A DNA stretch of 64,000 nucleotides from Paenibacillus sp. FSL H8-0332 (lineage in GTDB: Bacteria > Bacillota > Bacilli > Paenibacillales > Paenibacillaceae), in NCBI RefSeq assembly GCF_037963835.1, contig NZ_CP150145.1, positions 3,100,001 to 3,164,000 on the forward strand, in the 5' to 3' direction. Under the pieces are notes generated by a model. The model saw nothing but the letters and a program-made list of their open reading frames with translations, did not search any database and had not been told where the DNA came from. Shown piece by piece: positions 25,321 through 33,575 of this stretch; within the stretch, counting starts at the first letter, position 1; each line of letters begins with the position of its first letter. Position numbers and translations under genes: made by a program.

Positions 25321-26439
25321 ATGAGCAGTCCAGTTATCGGATCGACTAGAAACGCACCGCCCTTCCGCTACGACATTGTCGGGAGCTTCCTGCGTACAGA
25401 TGCGATTAAGAATGCGCGCAGCCTGCATGTAAAAGGTGAACTAACTGCGGGACAACTGCAGGAAATTGAGAATGCGGAGATTCTGAAGCTGCTGGAGCAG
25501 GAGAAGGCCCTTGGGCTGAAGGCTGTCACAGACGGCGAATTCCGCCGCTCCTGGTGGCATCTGGACTTCTTCCTCGGGATCGAGGGGACAGGCAAGATCA
25601 CTCTTGGCGGTACTCCCGGCGCTACCAAAGAACAGCTGAACCGCGCTGAGAGCTTTAGAATTACCGGTAAAATCGCCTTCGGAAACCATCCTATGATCGA
25701 GGAATTCCGCACCTTGCAGCAAATGGCCGGAGAGACGCTGGCCAAAATGACGATTCCTGCACCCTCTTTGTTCCATTTCGTGCAGGAGTATAACGGAAAC
25801 GATGTTTATTCCGATACCGAAACGCTGTACGGAGATATCATTCAGGTGTACCGGACGGCGATTCAGGCCTTCTATGATGCCGGTTGCCGTTATCTGCAGC
25901 TGGACGATACCACCTGGGGGACGCTGTGCAGCGGCAGACATCGTGCTCATCTGCGCAGCAGGGGCGTTGACCCGGATCAGCTTGCGAAGGATTACGTCCG
26001 GCTGATTAATGAGAGCATTGCCGGCCGCCCGGCGGACATGACCATTGCCCTGCATGTATGCCGGGGCAATCTCCGCTCCACCTGGTTCGCCGCCGGCGGG
26101 TACGGGCCGGTCGCCGAGGAGCTTTTCTCGAATACGAACGTGGACGCGTTCTTCCTCGAATACGACAATGAACGCTCCGGCGACTTCGAACCGCTGCGCT
26201 TCATCCGGGACCAATTCGTTGTACTGGGACTGGTGACAACCAAGCATGGTGGCCTGGAGAGCAAGGAGCAGCTCATCGCGCGTATCGAAGAAGCTGCACA
26301 GTATGTAGACATCAACAAGCTATGCCTAAGCACACAATGCGGCTTCGCCTCTTCGGAGGAAGGCAATATTTTGACGGAAGAAGAGCAGTGGGATAAGCTG
26401 CGGCTGGTGATTGAGACGGCGAATGAGGTTTGGGTGTAG
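25321..26439 (+). CDS. MetE C-terminal-like methyltransferase (YxjG/YxjH type)
   Basis: A 372-residue protein of the cobalamin-independent methionine synthase catalytic-domain family, like Bacillus YxjG/YxjH. Markers: FRYDIVGSFLRT at the start, KAVTDGEFRRSWWHLDFF, QLDDTTW, then a zinc site with ALHVCRGN (His and Cys), FLEYDNERSGDF (Glu) and LCLSTQCGFAS (Cys). It lacks the N-terminal half of full MetE. It probably transfers methyl groups to homocysteine or a related thiol; the methyl donor is uncertain. It forms an operon with the LysR gene and ends before a strong terminator. Confidence 0.9.
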   Translation: MSSPVIGSTRNAPPFRYDIVGSFLRTDAIKNARSLHVKGELTAGQLQEIENAEILKLLEQEKALGLKAVTDGEFRRSWWHLDFFLGIEGTGKITLGGTPGATKEQLNRAESFRITGKIAFGNHPMIEEFRTLQQMAGETLAKMTIPAPSLFHFVQEYNGNDVYSDTETLYGDIIQVYRTAIQAFYDAGCRYLQLDDTTWGTLCSGRHRAHLRSRGVDPDQLAKDYVRLINESIAGRPADMTIALHVCRGNLRSTWFAAGGYGPVAEELFSNTNVDAFFLEYDNERSGDFEPLRFIRDQFVVLGLVTTKHGGLESKEQLIARIEEAAQYVDINKLCLSTQCGFASSEEGNILTEEEQWDKLRLVIETANEVWV

Positions 26440-26468
26440 TGTTGGATTAGTTGGGATGAATTGAGTGG

Positions 26469-26501
26469 GGAGGATTGCCGGGGGCGGCGATCCTCCTTTT
26501 T
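26469..26501 (+). terminator. terminator after the MetE-like gene
   Basis: GGAGGATTGCC pairs with GGCGATCCTCC, followed by five T. The next 350 nt, up to the acetyltransferase start, contain no gene or RNA that I can recognise. Confidence 0.85.
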
Positions 26502-26855
26502 GTATGGCTCTAAGCAGCGGCCGGATAATAGGTGGATTTCATCCACTTGCTGATGAAGGAACAGACTTTGTTGGGGCAGCAGTTGGATAAATGACACTTA
26601 ATTTCTCGCATATTATGCCGTAGCGGCCTATCCCGATGCAGTAGTTACTGTTTTTCCACTTGTATACCTGAAACTACTAGAAACAGGGGATTTAAGATAC
26701 ATTATTCCATTTGTTTGCTGCGGAGGGCGGGTGTGTTCTGTGTGCTTGTAATTCTAGAAGCTGTAGTCTTCTTTTTAAACCATTGTGTACCCATCACAGG
26801 GATTGCATCTACAGTATAATGTTGGAAGCGGATTTATATGTCTGGAGGGAATATC

Positions 26856-27305
26856 ATGGTTATTGAACTACGACCTGTATCGGTCGAGAACTGGTATGAT
26901 TGTACGCAGTTAAAGGTGAAGCAAGAACAGGAAAGTATTTTTCCTGCGCCGGTGGTGAATTGGATTGCAGAATCGAAATTTGTACAAGAGTATGAACTGC
27001 GGGCCATCTATTCAGGAGCTGCGGTGGTAGGATTTATTGTCTTTTGCACAACTCCCGATGAAGACGGTAACTGCTGGATACCCGCCCTAATGATTGATGA
27101 GCATCATCAGGGAAAGGGTTATGCCAGACAAGCAATGGGACAGTTAATCGAGCATATGCGAAATGAAGGGTGTACCCGATTAATGATCGGACATAGACCT
27201 GACAATCAGATTGCCGGATCGCTGTATGAGTCGCTTGAATTCCAAAAGGTCAGTGAAGAGTTATGTGACGGTGAGGTTGTGCGTTGTTTGGAGCTTAATC
27301 AATAA
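26856..27305 (+). CDS. GNAT family N-acetyltransferase (spermidine acetyltransferase-like)
   Basis: A 149-residue GNAT protein. GGAGGG precedes the ATG at 26856 by 7 nt. IELRPVSVENWYDCTQLKV at the N-terminus and WIPALMIDEHHQGKGYARQAM around the acetyl-CoA loop resemble the BltD/SpeG-like diamine and spermidine acetyltransferases. IGHRPDNQIAGSLYESLEF is the C-terminal region. A TATAAT at 26815-26820 may be its -10 box, but no good -35 was found. Polyamine specificity is a guess from similarity. Confidence 0.8.
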   Translation: MVIELRPVSVENWYDCTQLKVKQEQESIFPAPVVNWIAESKFVQEYELRAIYSGAAVVGFIVFCTTPDEDGNCWIPALMIDEHHQGKGYARQAMGQLIEHMRNEGCTRLMIGHRPDNQIAGSLYESLEFQKVSEELCDGEVVRCLELNQ

Positions 27306-27319
27306 TAGGGTATTAACTT

Positions 27320-28552
27320 CTATCTCACTGTTGCTGCGGAAAATTTCAAATTTGACATGTTTATATAATACAATTTAGGTTCGAGCTCCTCTCCGGTGTT
27401 GGGGTCTTTATATCTCATTGTGATTAGGAGCTTGTCATTATATCTCGAAATATTAATCATATAATACCTTTTGTCATCAGCATTAAACGTAGTTTTTCTC
27501 ATCGTGCCGTCTGAGTAACTTAATAGATATAAGTCGTTTTTTTTGCCAAACGATTGATAAAATAAACCTGAGAGTTCACTTTTTGCAGATTCTGAAGACA
27601 TTTCAAATTCCGGATTAACCTCTATAATAGGACGCAGAGATTTATTTTTTATTTTTCCCAAAAATCTTGTGATACTAAAATTCGCATAGTAGATATAATT
27701 GTTGGCAACAACAAAATTAGATACCCCTTGACGCAATTCATTCTGAGTCGCATCCGTAGAATTGGGTGAAATCGTCGACACATCCACGCTATTCTGGAAT
27801 TTCATGTCATGATCGTATACATCCAGAAACAACTCTGATTTACCATCCGAGTCTATTTTTAAACGTAGTAATGAAATTGTATTCTCGTCAGATGTGATTT
27901 GCCGGATGGCTTCACCTGTATTTGCTTTGTCATCAAAGTCAAATTTCTTAAGAATTTTTCTCTCCATCGTTTCTAAATTATATTCTTCTAACTCCGAACC
28001 GCCAGCAGCGATCACTCTAATCATTAATAATTTTTTATCCACAGCGGTCATGCTGTTATAAGGAAATCCGCCTGATTCAGAAAAAACTACGGTCATAGTA
28101 TTACTCTTTAAGTCTATTTTATAGAGACGAAGTGTTCTGCTTGTAATATCCGATATATCACCAGTTGTGACAAACATGTATAAAGAGTTATCAATGAAGG
28201 TTGTATCATACTTAGCTTCATATGACCAATTATTAACTGTACCTAGTTTTACATTTTCTTTTGTTTTAAAAATGTAACGATAATAATCCATTTCGGATAT
28301 CGAGTCAACTGACCCCGTTGGGATCTTATTGTAGATTATACTGTCATCGGTTAGCACTAACGCTCCATAACGTTCAATTTTTCCGATTTTTGTGTTGTTA
28401 ATGTCATAAATTGAAATGGCTTCATTTGAAATTGAAGCATTGGGGTTAAGTGTTTGTTTTAAATCTTGTGTTTTTTGATTTTTGGCATCGTCATCACAAC
28501 TACATAGTATCAATATAAAAATCAAGCCAATTAACCCTATTATTCTTTTCAA
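27320..28552 (-). CDS. lipoprotein of unknown function
   Basis: A 410-residue AT-rich gene. Residues 1-19 form a lipoprotein signal with lipobox ILCSC, giving a Cys19 anchor followed by DDDA. The rest is all-beta in appearance, with repeated short strands such as YYRYIFKTKENVKLGTVNNW, LRLYKIDLKSNTMTVVF and KLYYINMSNLKF, as in beta-propeller surface proteins. No family is recognised. The base composition is clearly richer in A/T than the neighbours, as are the broken gene upstream and the lipoprotein at 59.1 kb, hinting at acquired DNA. Confidence 0.75.
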   Translation of the reverse strand: MKRIIGLIGLIFILILCSCDDDAKNQKTQDLKQTLNPNASISNEAISIYDINNTKIGKIERYGALVLTDDSIIYNKIPTGSVDSISEMDYYRYIFKTKENVKLGTVNNWSYEAKYDTTFIDNSLYMFVTTGDISDITSRTLRLYKIDLKSNTMTVVFSESGGFPYNSMTAVDKKLLMIRVIAAGGSELEEYNLETMERKILKKFDFDDKANTGEAIRQITSDENTISLLRLKIDSDGKSELFLDVYDHDMKFQNSVDVSTISPNSTDATQNELRQGVSNFVVANNYIYYANFSITRFLGKIKNKSLRPIIEVNPEFEMSSESAKSELSGLFYQSFGKKNDLYLLSYSDGTMRKTTFNADDKRYYMINISRYNDKLLITMRYKDPNTGEELEPKLYYINMSNLKFSAATVR

Positions 28553-28632
28553 ACAAACCCTTCCTTTTCGTAAATGCTATTTACTTGAATTCGAGAGGTG
28601 TTTGTATAACAACACCTCTCGATTAATGAATT

Positions 28633-29105
28633 TTACCAAACTACCATAGTAGAAACAGAACTAGCCATAGCTGCTGTTTTTTCGTAAAAAGATGGCCATC
28701 CAGATTGTGTTCCGCCAAGTGGATCGGCAAATTGCACAATGGACTTGTCGTTATAAATTGCATTAACCTCCAAATTGTGACCAGTTGTTGCATAATGCCA
28801 ATTTGCTCCAGTCGAATTTGAAATCCCCACCGACGAAGGTGCTTTCATAGTTACGACGTCGTAATATAAATTATTGAACAGTAATTATTTTGTGACTGTT
28901 GATAGATAGTAAACGTACCTGGTATTGAAATCCTAGTTGCTGATGCTGCTCGAGCTTGATTCCCGAGTTCTTCTGCAACATTCTCCGCACTCTGGATTTT
29001 CTCGTTTATCATCTCCTGTTCATTTTTAATACTTTGCAATATTCTTGATTTGAAAATGCCAATGCTAACAAATATTACTATACTCCTCAACCCATAATAC
29101 GCCAA
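28633..29105 (-). pseudogene. C39-like cysteine peptidase with internal deletion
   Basis: Two open pieces on the minus strand together look like one papain-like (peptidase C39_2) protein. The upstream piece (29105-28851) has a membrane segment, a short coiled coil and ends in IYQQSQNNYC, the stretch with the catalytic Cys, then a stop. The downstream piece (28848-28633) begins right after and contains NWHYATTGHNLEV with the catalytic His, and VQFADPLGG. The middle of the domain is missing. A deletion of several dozen codons plus a frame change would explain this. It stands upstream of the lipoprotein gene. Confidence 0.6.
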
Positions 29106-29265
29106 TATATGTTATATGTTTTCATAAATGTAATTATGTTCGACGCACGCTGGCCTTACTCGATTTGTGAAGGAGCGCCGGACGGCCCTTTACGGGATCG
29201 ATTGAAGAGAGGTATAATGTACAGGACTATTTAACATCAAATGTTGGAAAGCGAGCGGTAACGAT

Positions 29266-29985
29266 ATGGGTCGTAAATGGAATAATATTAAGGAAAAGAA
29301 AGCATCCAAGGATGCTAATACAAGTAAGGTCTACGCCAAGTTCGGGGTAGAAATCTATGTGGTTGCCAAGAAGGGTGAGCCTGATCCGGAATCCAACCGG
29401 GCGCTGAAAGTGGTTCTGGAGCGTGCCAAGACCTACAATGTGCCGAAGGCGATTATTGACCGTGCCCTGGAGAAAGCCAAAGGCAGCGGCGATGAGAATT
29501 ACGTAGAGCTGCGTTATGAGGGCTTCGGTCCAAGCGGCTCGATGATTGTAGTCGATGCGCTGACGAACAACGTCAACCGTACAGCTCCGCTGGTTCGCTC
29601 TACCTTCAGCAAGAACGGCGGCAATATGGGCGTCAGCGGATCGGTTACGTATATGTTCGATCCAACGGCTGTCATCGGGGTGGTAGGTAAATCTGCGGAT
29701 GAGGTGATGGAGCTTCTAATCGAAGCAGACCTGGATGTCCGCGATGTGCTGGAAGAGGATGAGGCGGTAATCGTATACGCGGAACCGGACCAGTTCCATG
29801 CAGTGCAGGAAGCCTTCCGCAGCGCAGGGATTACCGAATTCACGGTAGCTGAGCTGACACTGCTTCCTCAGAATGATGTGGAAATTCCTGAAGATGCACA
29901 AGCCCAATTCGAGAAGCTGATCGACGCGCTTGAAGATTTGGACGATGTACAGCAGGTTTATCACAACGTGGATTTGGGAGAATAG
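29266..29985 (+). CDS. YebC/PmpR family regulator, YeeN subgroup
   Basis: A 239-residue protein of the YebC/TACO1 family. The N-terminus [20 protein letters not shown] marks the YeeN/YeeI branch rather than canonical YebC (MAGHS). Later motifs are [16 protein letters not shown] ([20 protein letters not shown]) and [14 protein letters not shown]. The family has been described both as DNA-binding regulators and as translation factors relieving ribosome stalls; which applies here is not shown. It is a single gene with a terminator 16 nt after the stop. Confidence 0.93.
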   Translation: MGRKWNNIKEKKASKDANTSKVYAKFGVEIYVVAKKGEPDPESNRALKVVLERAKTYNVPKAIIDRALEKAKGSGDENYVELRYEGFGPSGSMIVVDALTNNVNRTAPLVRSTFSKNGGNMGVSGSVTYMFDPTAVIGVVGKSADEVMELLIEADLDVRDVLEEDEAVIVYAEPDQFHAVQEAFRSAGITEFTVAELTLLPQNDVEIPEDAQAQFEKLIDALEDLDDVQQVYHNVDLGE

Positions 29986-30001
29986 AATACGCTGCATGAC
30001 T

Positions 30002-30037
30002 AAGCGGACAAGCTGATTTCAGGCTTGCCCGCTTTTC
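30002..30037 (+). terminator. terminator after the YeeN-type gene
   Basis: AAGCGGACAAGC pairs with GCTTGCCCGCTT, ending in TTTT. Confidence 0.85.
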
Positions 30038-30122
30038 ACTGTCTATATGTTGTATATTATCTGCTGATCTTTGCCACAATAAGCCCGAAGTGAACAGCAT
30101 ACTACCTGGAGGAGGCTATATA

Positions 30123-30302
30123 GTGGAAGAGTACACACAGCCGGACAAGAATCTGGTCAATACTGTCAAGGAGCTTGATCAGGAGCCGGTCACCAGTCAG
30201 GAAGCCCAGCAGATGGAACAGAAGAAGAGTGACATCCGCAAGGAATCTCTGAGGGACGATAGAACAACCTATAAGAAGAATGAGCAGAATACGTATAAGT
30301 GA
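30123..30302 (+). CDS. small hydrophilic protein of unknown function
   Basis: A 59-residue protein starting with GTG at 30123, preceded by GGAGGAGG at good distance. It is highly charged and polar (EEYTQPDKN, EAQQMEQKKSDIRKESLRDD, YKKNEQNTYK), with no hydrophobic core, so it is likely disordered or a small helix. No family is recognised. It sits between two terminators as its own transcription unit, which with the strong ribosome site supports a real gene. Confidence 0.6.
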   Translation: MEEYTQPDKNLVNTVKELDQEPVTSQEAQQMEQKKSDIRKESLRDDRTTYKKNEQNTYK

Positions 30303-30342
30303 AGTGATTGTAACGGCGGACAAGTCATGAAGTAAGCAAACG

Positions 30343-30368
30343 GCGGTGAGGTAAGCTCACCGCTTATT
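30343..30368 (+). terminator. hairpin after the small gene
   Basis: GCGGTGAG pairs with CTCACCGC around GTAAG, followed by TTATTTG. Confidence 0.55.
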
Positions 30369-30496
30369 TGCATTAGATCATTATGAAGCAGTGTAACCTT
30401 CTTCTAATGATATACTAATTTGTAATATGATATATTCGGGATGCAGCTGCAAACAAGTGTTCGAGTATCCCCGATAAGAATAAGGAGGAAGAAGCC

Positions 30497-30930
30497 TTGG
30501 AACCCTTTCGTGTAATGTGCGTTGTACACGTATTCCTGATCAGAAACGGAGAGATTCTGCTGCTTAGACGCAAGAATACCGGTCATCATGACGGGAGTAT
30601 GGACTGCCCGCCGGGAAGCTTGATGGCGGCGAGCCGCTTCATGCCGCCGCCATCCGTGAGGTCCGGGAAGAATGCGGCGCTGTTATTGCTCCCGCAGATC
30701 TTACCATGATTGGTACGATGCATCTGCATACCTCCGGGGACGAACGGATCGATTTCTTCTTCAGGGCGGAGCAATGGACCGGGCAGATTAGCAACATGGA
30801 GCCGGACAAATGTGATGTTCTGCGCTGGTTCCCGGTTGATGATATTCCGGATAATGTAATTCCTTTTGTTCTGGAAGCCTGGAAGAAGTTCAGGGACGGC
30901 GTCTGGTTCGCTTCTTATGGCTGGAAATAA
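30497..30930 (+). pseudogene. Nudix hydrolase disrupted by a one-base deletion
   Basis: A TTG start after AAGGAGGAAG opens a Nudix protein (FRVMCVVHVFLIRNGEILLL, KNTGHHDGS). Near 30598 the frame changes: the sequence continues in another frame as LPAGKLDGGEPLHAAAIREV then REECGAVI, a full Nudix box, and runs on to WFASYGWK at 30930. Adding one T after 30598 would restore YGLPAGK and a 144-codon gene. This is either a true frameshift or a base-calling error. Intact, it would hydrolyse a nucleoside diphosphate derivative. Confidence 0.85.
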
Positions 30931-31038
30931 CCGCTATTGAAGCTCACAAATCTATGGCACAGGCTTGAAAAATTGTGTATGCTGGAGGGTGTTTACTGAA
31001 ACAAAATGATACTTACATAGCGGGAGGCTTTAAGCTGA

Positions 31039-31803
31039 ATGGAAGACTGGACGCTCAGTATGGTTCTTATATTGGTGGTATGCGGATTTCTGGCCGGATT
31101 AATTGATTCTGTAGTGGGCGGCGGCGGACTGATCGCGATTCCGGCACTGCTGTCGGTGGGGATTCCGCTTCCCTTGCTGCTCGGCAGCAGCAAATTGGCC
31201 GGATCGATGTGTTCGCTGACCAGCACCGCCTCGTTCGTGCGTTCCGGCAAAATCAATTTCAAGCTGGTCCGCACCCTCATCCCGTTATCCGTCATTGGGG
31301 CGATGGCCGGAACGCTGACTGTCCGTCAGGTGCCTTCCGAGTTCCTGAAGCCGCTGGTGATCGTGATGCTGATCGTAATTACAATCTATACCTTGTTCAA
31401 AAAAGCCTGGGGAGACGTCTCCACCTTCTCTGCAAGCAACGGTAAATTACGTCTGGCGGGAAGCATGGCAGCGCTGGTTATAGGCTTCTATGACGGGTTT
31501 TTCGGCCCGGGAACGGGGTCGTTTCTGATTTTTGCTTTTCTGATGATGGGGTTTGAATTTGTCACCGCCGCAGGCAACGCCAAGATCCTGAATTTTGCCA
31601 GCAACATCACCAGCCTGCTTACGTTCATTGCCCTGGGCTCTGTCAGCTACACCCATGGGCTAATTCTGGGGATTCCGATGGTGATCGGAGCCATTGTCGG
31701 CTCCCGGATGGCCATCCGCAATGGAGCTGCGTATATTCGGCCGTTATTCATTACAGTGACTGTGATATTGATTGGCAAGCAGATATGGGATACGATGCAC
31801 TAA
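31039..31803 (+). CDS. TSUP family membrane transporter (TauE/SafE-like)
   Basis: A 254-residue polytopic membrane protein of the sulfite exporter TauE/SafE family. Glycine-rich repeats mark its two halves: LAGLIDSVVGGGGLIAIPAL near residue 12 and FYDGFFGPGTGSFLIFAFLM near 152. About eight hydrophobic segments are visible. It probably moves a small organic or sulfur anion across the membrane; the substrate is unknown. GGGAGG lies upstream of the ATG. It is followed after 23 nt by an acetyltransferase gene and then alaX, likely one operon. Confidence 0.9.
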   Translation: MEDWTLSMVLILVVCGFLAGLIDSVVGGGGLIAIPALLSVGIPLPLLLGSSKLAGSMCSLTSTASFVRSGKINFKLVRTLIPLSVIGAMAGTLTVRQVPSEFLKPLVIVMLIVITIYTLFKKAWGDVSTFSASNGKLRLAGSMAALVIGFYDGFFGPGTGSFLIFAFLMMGFEFVTAAGNAKILNFASNITSLLTFIALGSVSYTHGLILGIPMVIGAIVGSRMAIRNGAAYIRPLFITVTVILIGKQIWDTMH

Positions 31804-31826
31804 GCACAACTAATGGAGTGGATGAG

Positions 31827-32267
31827 ATGGAGATCAAACTTATACATAAGGAAGAAGTCTGGAAGCTTAGGCATGAAGTAATGTGGCCCGAGCGGGAGCC
31901 GGATTATATTAAGCTGGCAGATGACGATCAGGGCAAGCATTACGGGCTGTATGTGGAGGATCGGCTGGTCTCGGTGTTATCTCTGTTCGTCAACGGCACA
32001 GAAGCACAGTTCCGCAAGTTCGCCACCCTGGAGCTGGAGCAGGGCCAGGGCTACGGAAGCAAGCTGCTGAAGACGGTCCTTGCGGAAGCGGAGCAGGCGG
32101 GGGTGCGGCGGATTTTCTGTAATGCCAGAACCTACAAGGCTGGCTTCTATAAGAAATTCGGCATGCAGAGGACGGATGAAGTGTTCAGCAAAGGCGGCAA
32201 GGATTATGTGGTCATGGAGAAGTTCTTCGGACCTGCAACGGATGCGAAGGGGGAGCTTAAGGGATGA
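31827..32267 (+). CDS. GNAT family N-acetyltransferase
   Basis: A 146-residue GNAT enzyme of the ElaA-like type: EVWKLRHEVMWPEREPDYIK, then FRKFATLELEQGQGYGSKLL with the acetyl-CoA loop QGQGYGS, and CNARTYKAGFYKKFGMQR at the C-terminus. The ATG at 31827 follows GGAGTGGAT; the frame from 31785 would overlap the transporter gene. The stop overlaps the alaX start by ATGA, so the two are translationally coupled. The substrate is unknown. Confidence 0.85.
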   Translation: MEIKLIHKEEVWKLRHEVMWPEREPDYIKLADDDQGKHYGLYVEDRLVSVLSLFVNGTEAQFRKFATLELEQGQGYGSKLLKTVLAEAEQAGVRRIFCNARTYKAGFYKKFGMQRTDEVFSKGGKDYVVMEKFFGPATDAKGELKG

Positions 32268-33436
32268 CCAAGAAGCTATATTATGATTCAGCTTATATTC
32301 AAGAATGGAGTACCGTGATCACCTCCGCGATGGAGCGTGAAGACGGGATCTATGTGAAGCTTGCAGAGACGGCCTTCTACCCGCACGGCGGTGGACAGCC
32401 TTGTGATACGGGAACCATCGGCGGGATTGCTGTACTGGATGTGGTGCTGGAGGATCAGGAGGTGCTGCATAAGGTAGCACAGCTTCCCGGGCAGACTGAA
32501 GTTGAATGCGTAATCGACTGGACACGGAGATTCGACCATATGCAGCAGCATAGCGGCCAGCATCTGCTGTCGGCGGTATTCCGCGAGCTGTATCAGGCAT
32601 TGACACTGAGCTTCCATCTGGGCAGCGTCTATGCCACGATTGACCTCGAAATGCAGGAACTGTCAGCGACGCAGCTGGCGGAGGCTGAACAAGAGGTGAA
32701 CCGTCAGATCTATCTGAACCGCGCAATTACCAGCTACTTTGTGACTGCAGAGGAAATGGCCAGACTGCCGCTGGTGAAGCTGCCCAAGGTAACGGAGGAT
32801 ATTCGGATTGTTGAGATTGAGGGTGTGGAGCACAATGCCTGTGGAGGAACCCATGTCTCTTCGACCGGTGCTATAGGAATGATTAAGCTGCTGCGGTCCG
32901 AGAAGCAGAAGGGCAATATCCGGATTACCTTCAAATGCGGCAACCGCGCGCTGGATGAATTCAATGATAGTCTCCAAATCCTGAGTAAGCTGTCTGTTAA
33001 ATTTAATACCGGCAAGGACGAAATCATCGACCGGATAGAGAAGTGGGAGCAAGAGCAGAAGCAGCTTCAGACTGAACTGGCTGCCATGAAGGAGCTGAAC
33101 GATAGTTATCTGGCCCGCGAGCTGTTATCTTCTGTGGAAGCTGGCTGCCAGGTGATCACCCATATCTCCGATAACAGGCCGCTTAAGGATTTGCAGAGTC
33201 TTGCGGCGAAGCTGACGGCGCAGACTGAGCTTCCGGTGCTGCTGCTGAGTGCGGCGGAGAATAAGGCAGTGCTCGCGCATAGCGGATCTGCGGATTTCTC
33301 GTGCGGCGCCTTCTTCAAGGCTCACCTGGGCGAATACCACGGCAAAGGCGGGGGCAGCGACAAGCTGGCTCAGGCCGGATTCCCTTCATGGGAAGCGGCG
33401 CAGGCGTTCTATGATTTTGCCAGACAGCAGTTCTAA
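32264..33436 (+). CDS. alanyl-tRNA editing protein, AlaX-L type with DHHA1 domain
   Basis: A 390-residue free-standing homologue of the AlaRS editing half, which hydrolyses Ser- or Gly-mischarged tRNA-Ala. The order is: barrel domain with AETAFYPHGGGQPCDTG, then the zinc site HSGQH (first half, MQQHSGQHLLSAVF) and NACGGTHVSSTG (second half), then a coiled coil (about 255-285), and a DHHA1 domain ending in GEYHGKGGGSDKLAQAG, the glycine-rich tRNA-binding motif. Both zinc half-sites are intact. It is the last gene of a three-gene operon with a terminator close behind. Confidence 0.93.
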   Translation: MTKKLYYDSAYIQEWSTVITSAMEREDGIYVKLAETAFYPHGGGQPCDTGTIGGIAVLDVVLEDQEVLHKVAQLPGQTEVECVIDWTRRFDHMQQHSGQHLLSAVFRELYQALTLSFHLGSVYATIDLEMQELSATQLAEAEQEVNRQIYLNRAITSYFVTAEEMARLPLVKLPKVTEDIRIVEIEGVEHNACGGTHVSSTGAIGMIKLLRSEKQKGNIRITFKCGNRALDEFNDSLQILSKLSVKFNTGKDEIIDRIEKWEQEQKQLQTELAAMKELNDSYLARELLSSVEAGCQVITHISDNRPLKDLQSLAAKLTAQTELPVLLLSAAENKAVLAHSGSADFSCGAFFKAHLGEYHGKGGGSDKLAQAGFPSWEAAQAFYDFARQQF

Positions 33437-33448
33437 TCAAGACAAGCC

Positions 33449-33486
33449 AAGAGCTATGGGAGTGTGTATTCCTTAGCTCTTTTTTT
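33449..33486 (+). terminator. terminator after alaX
   Basis: AAGAGCTA pairs with TAGCTCTT, followed by a T-run. Confidence 0.85.
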
Positions 33487-33575
33487 GTGCGGATTATTAG
33501 TAGGTCCACTTAAGGATTATTTAATAATTGCCCCCTTATAATCAGGACAGAGCTTGACGAAGGGAGAAAACAAAC

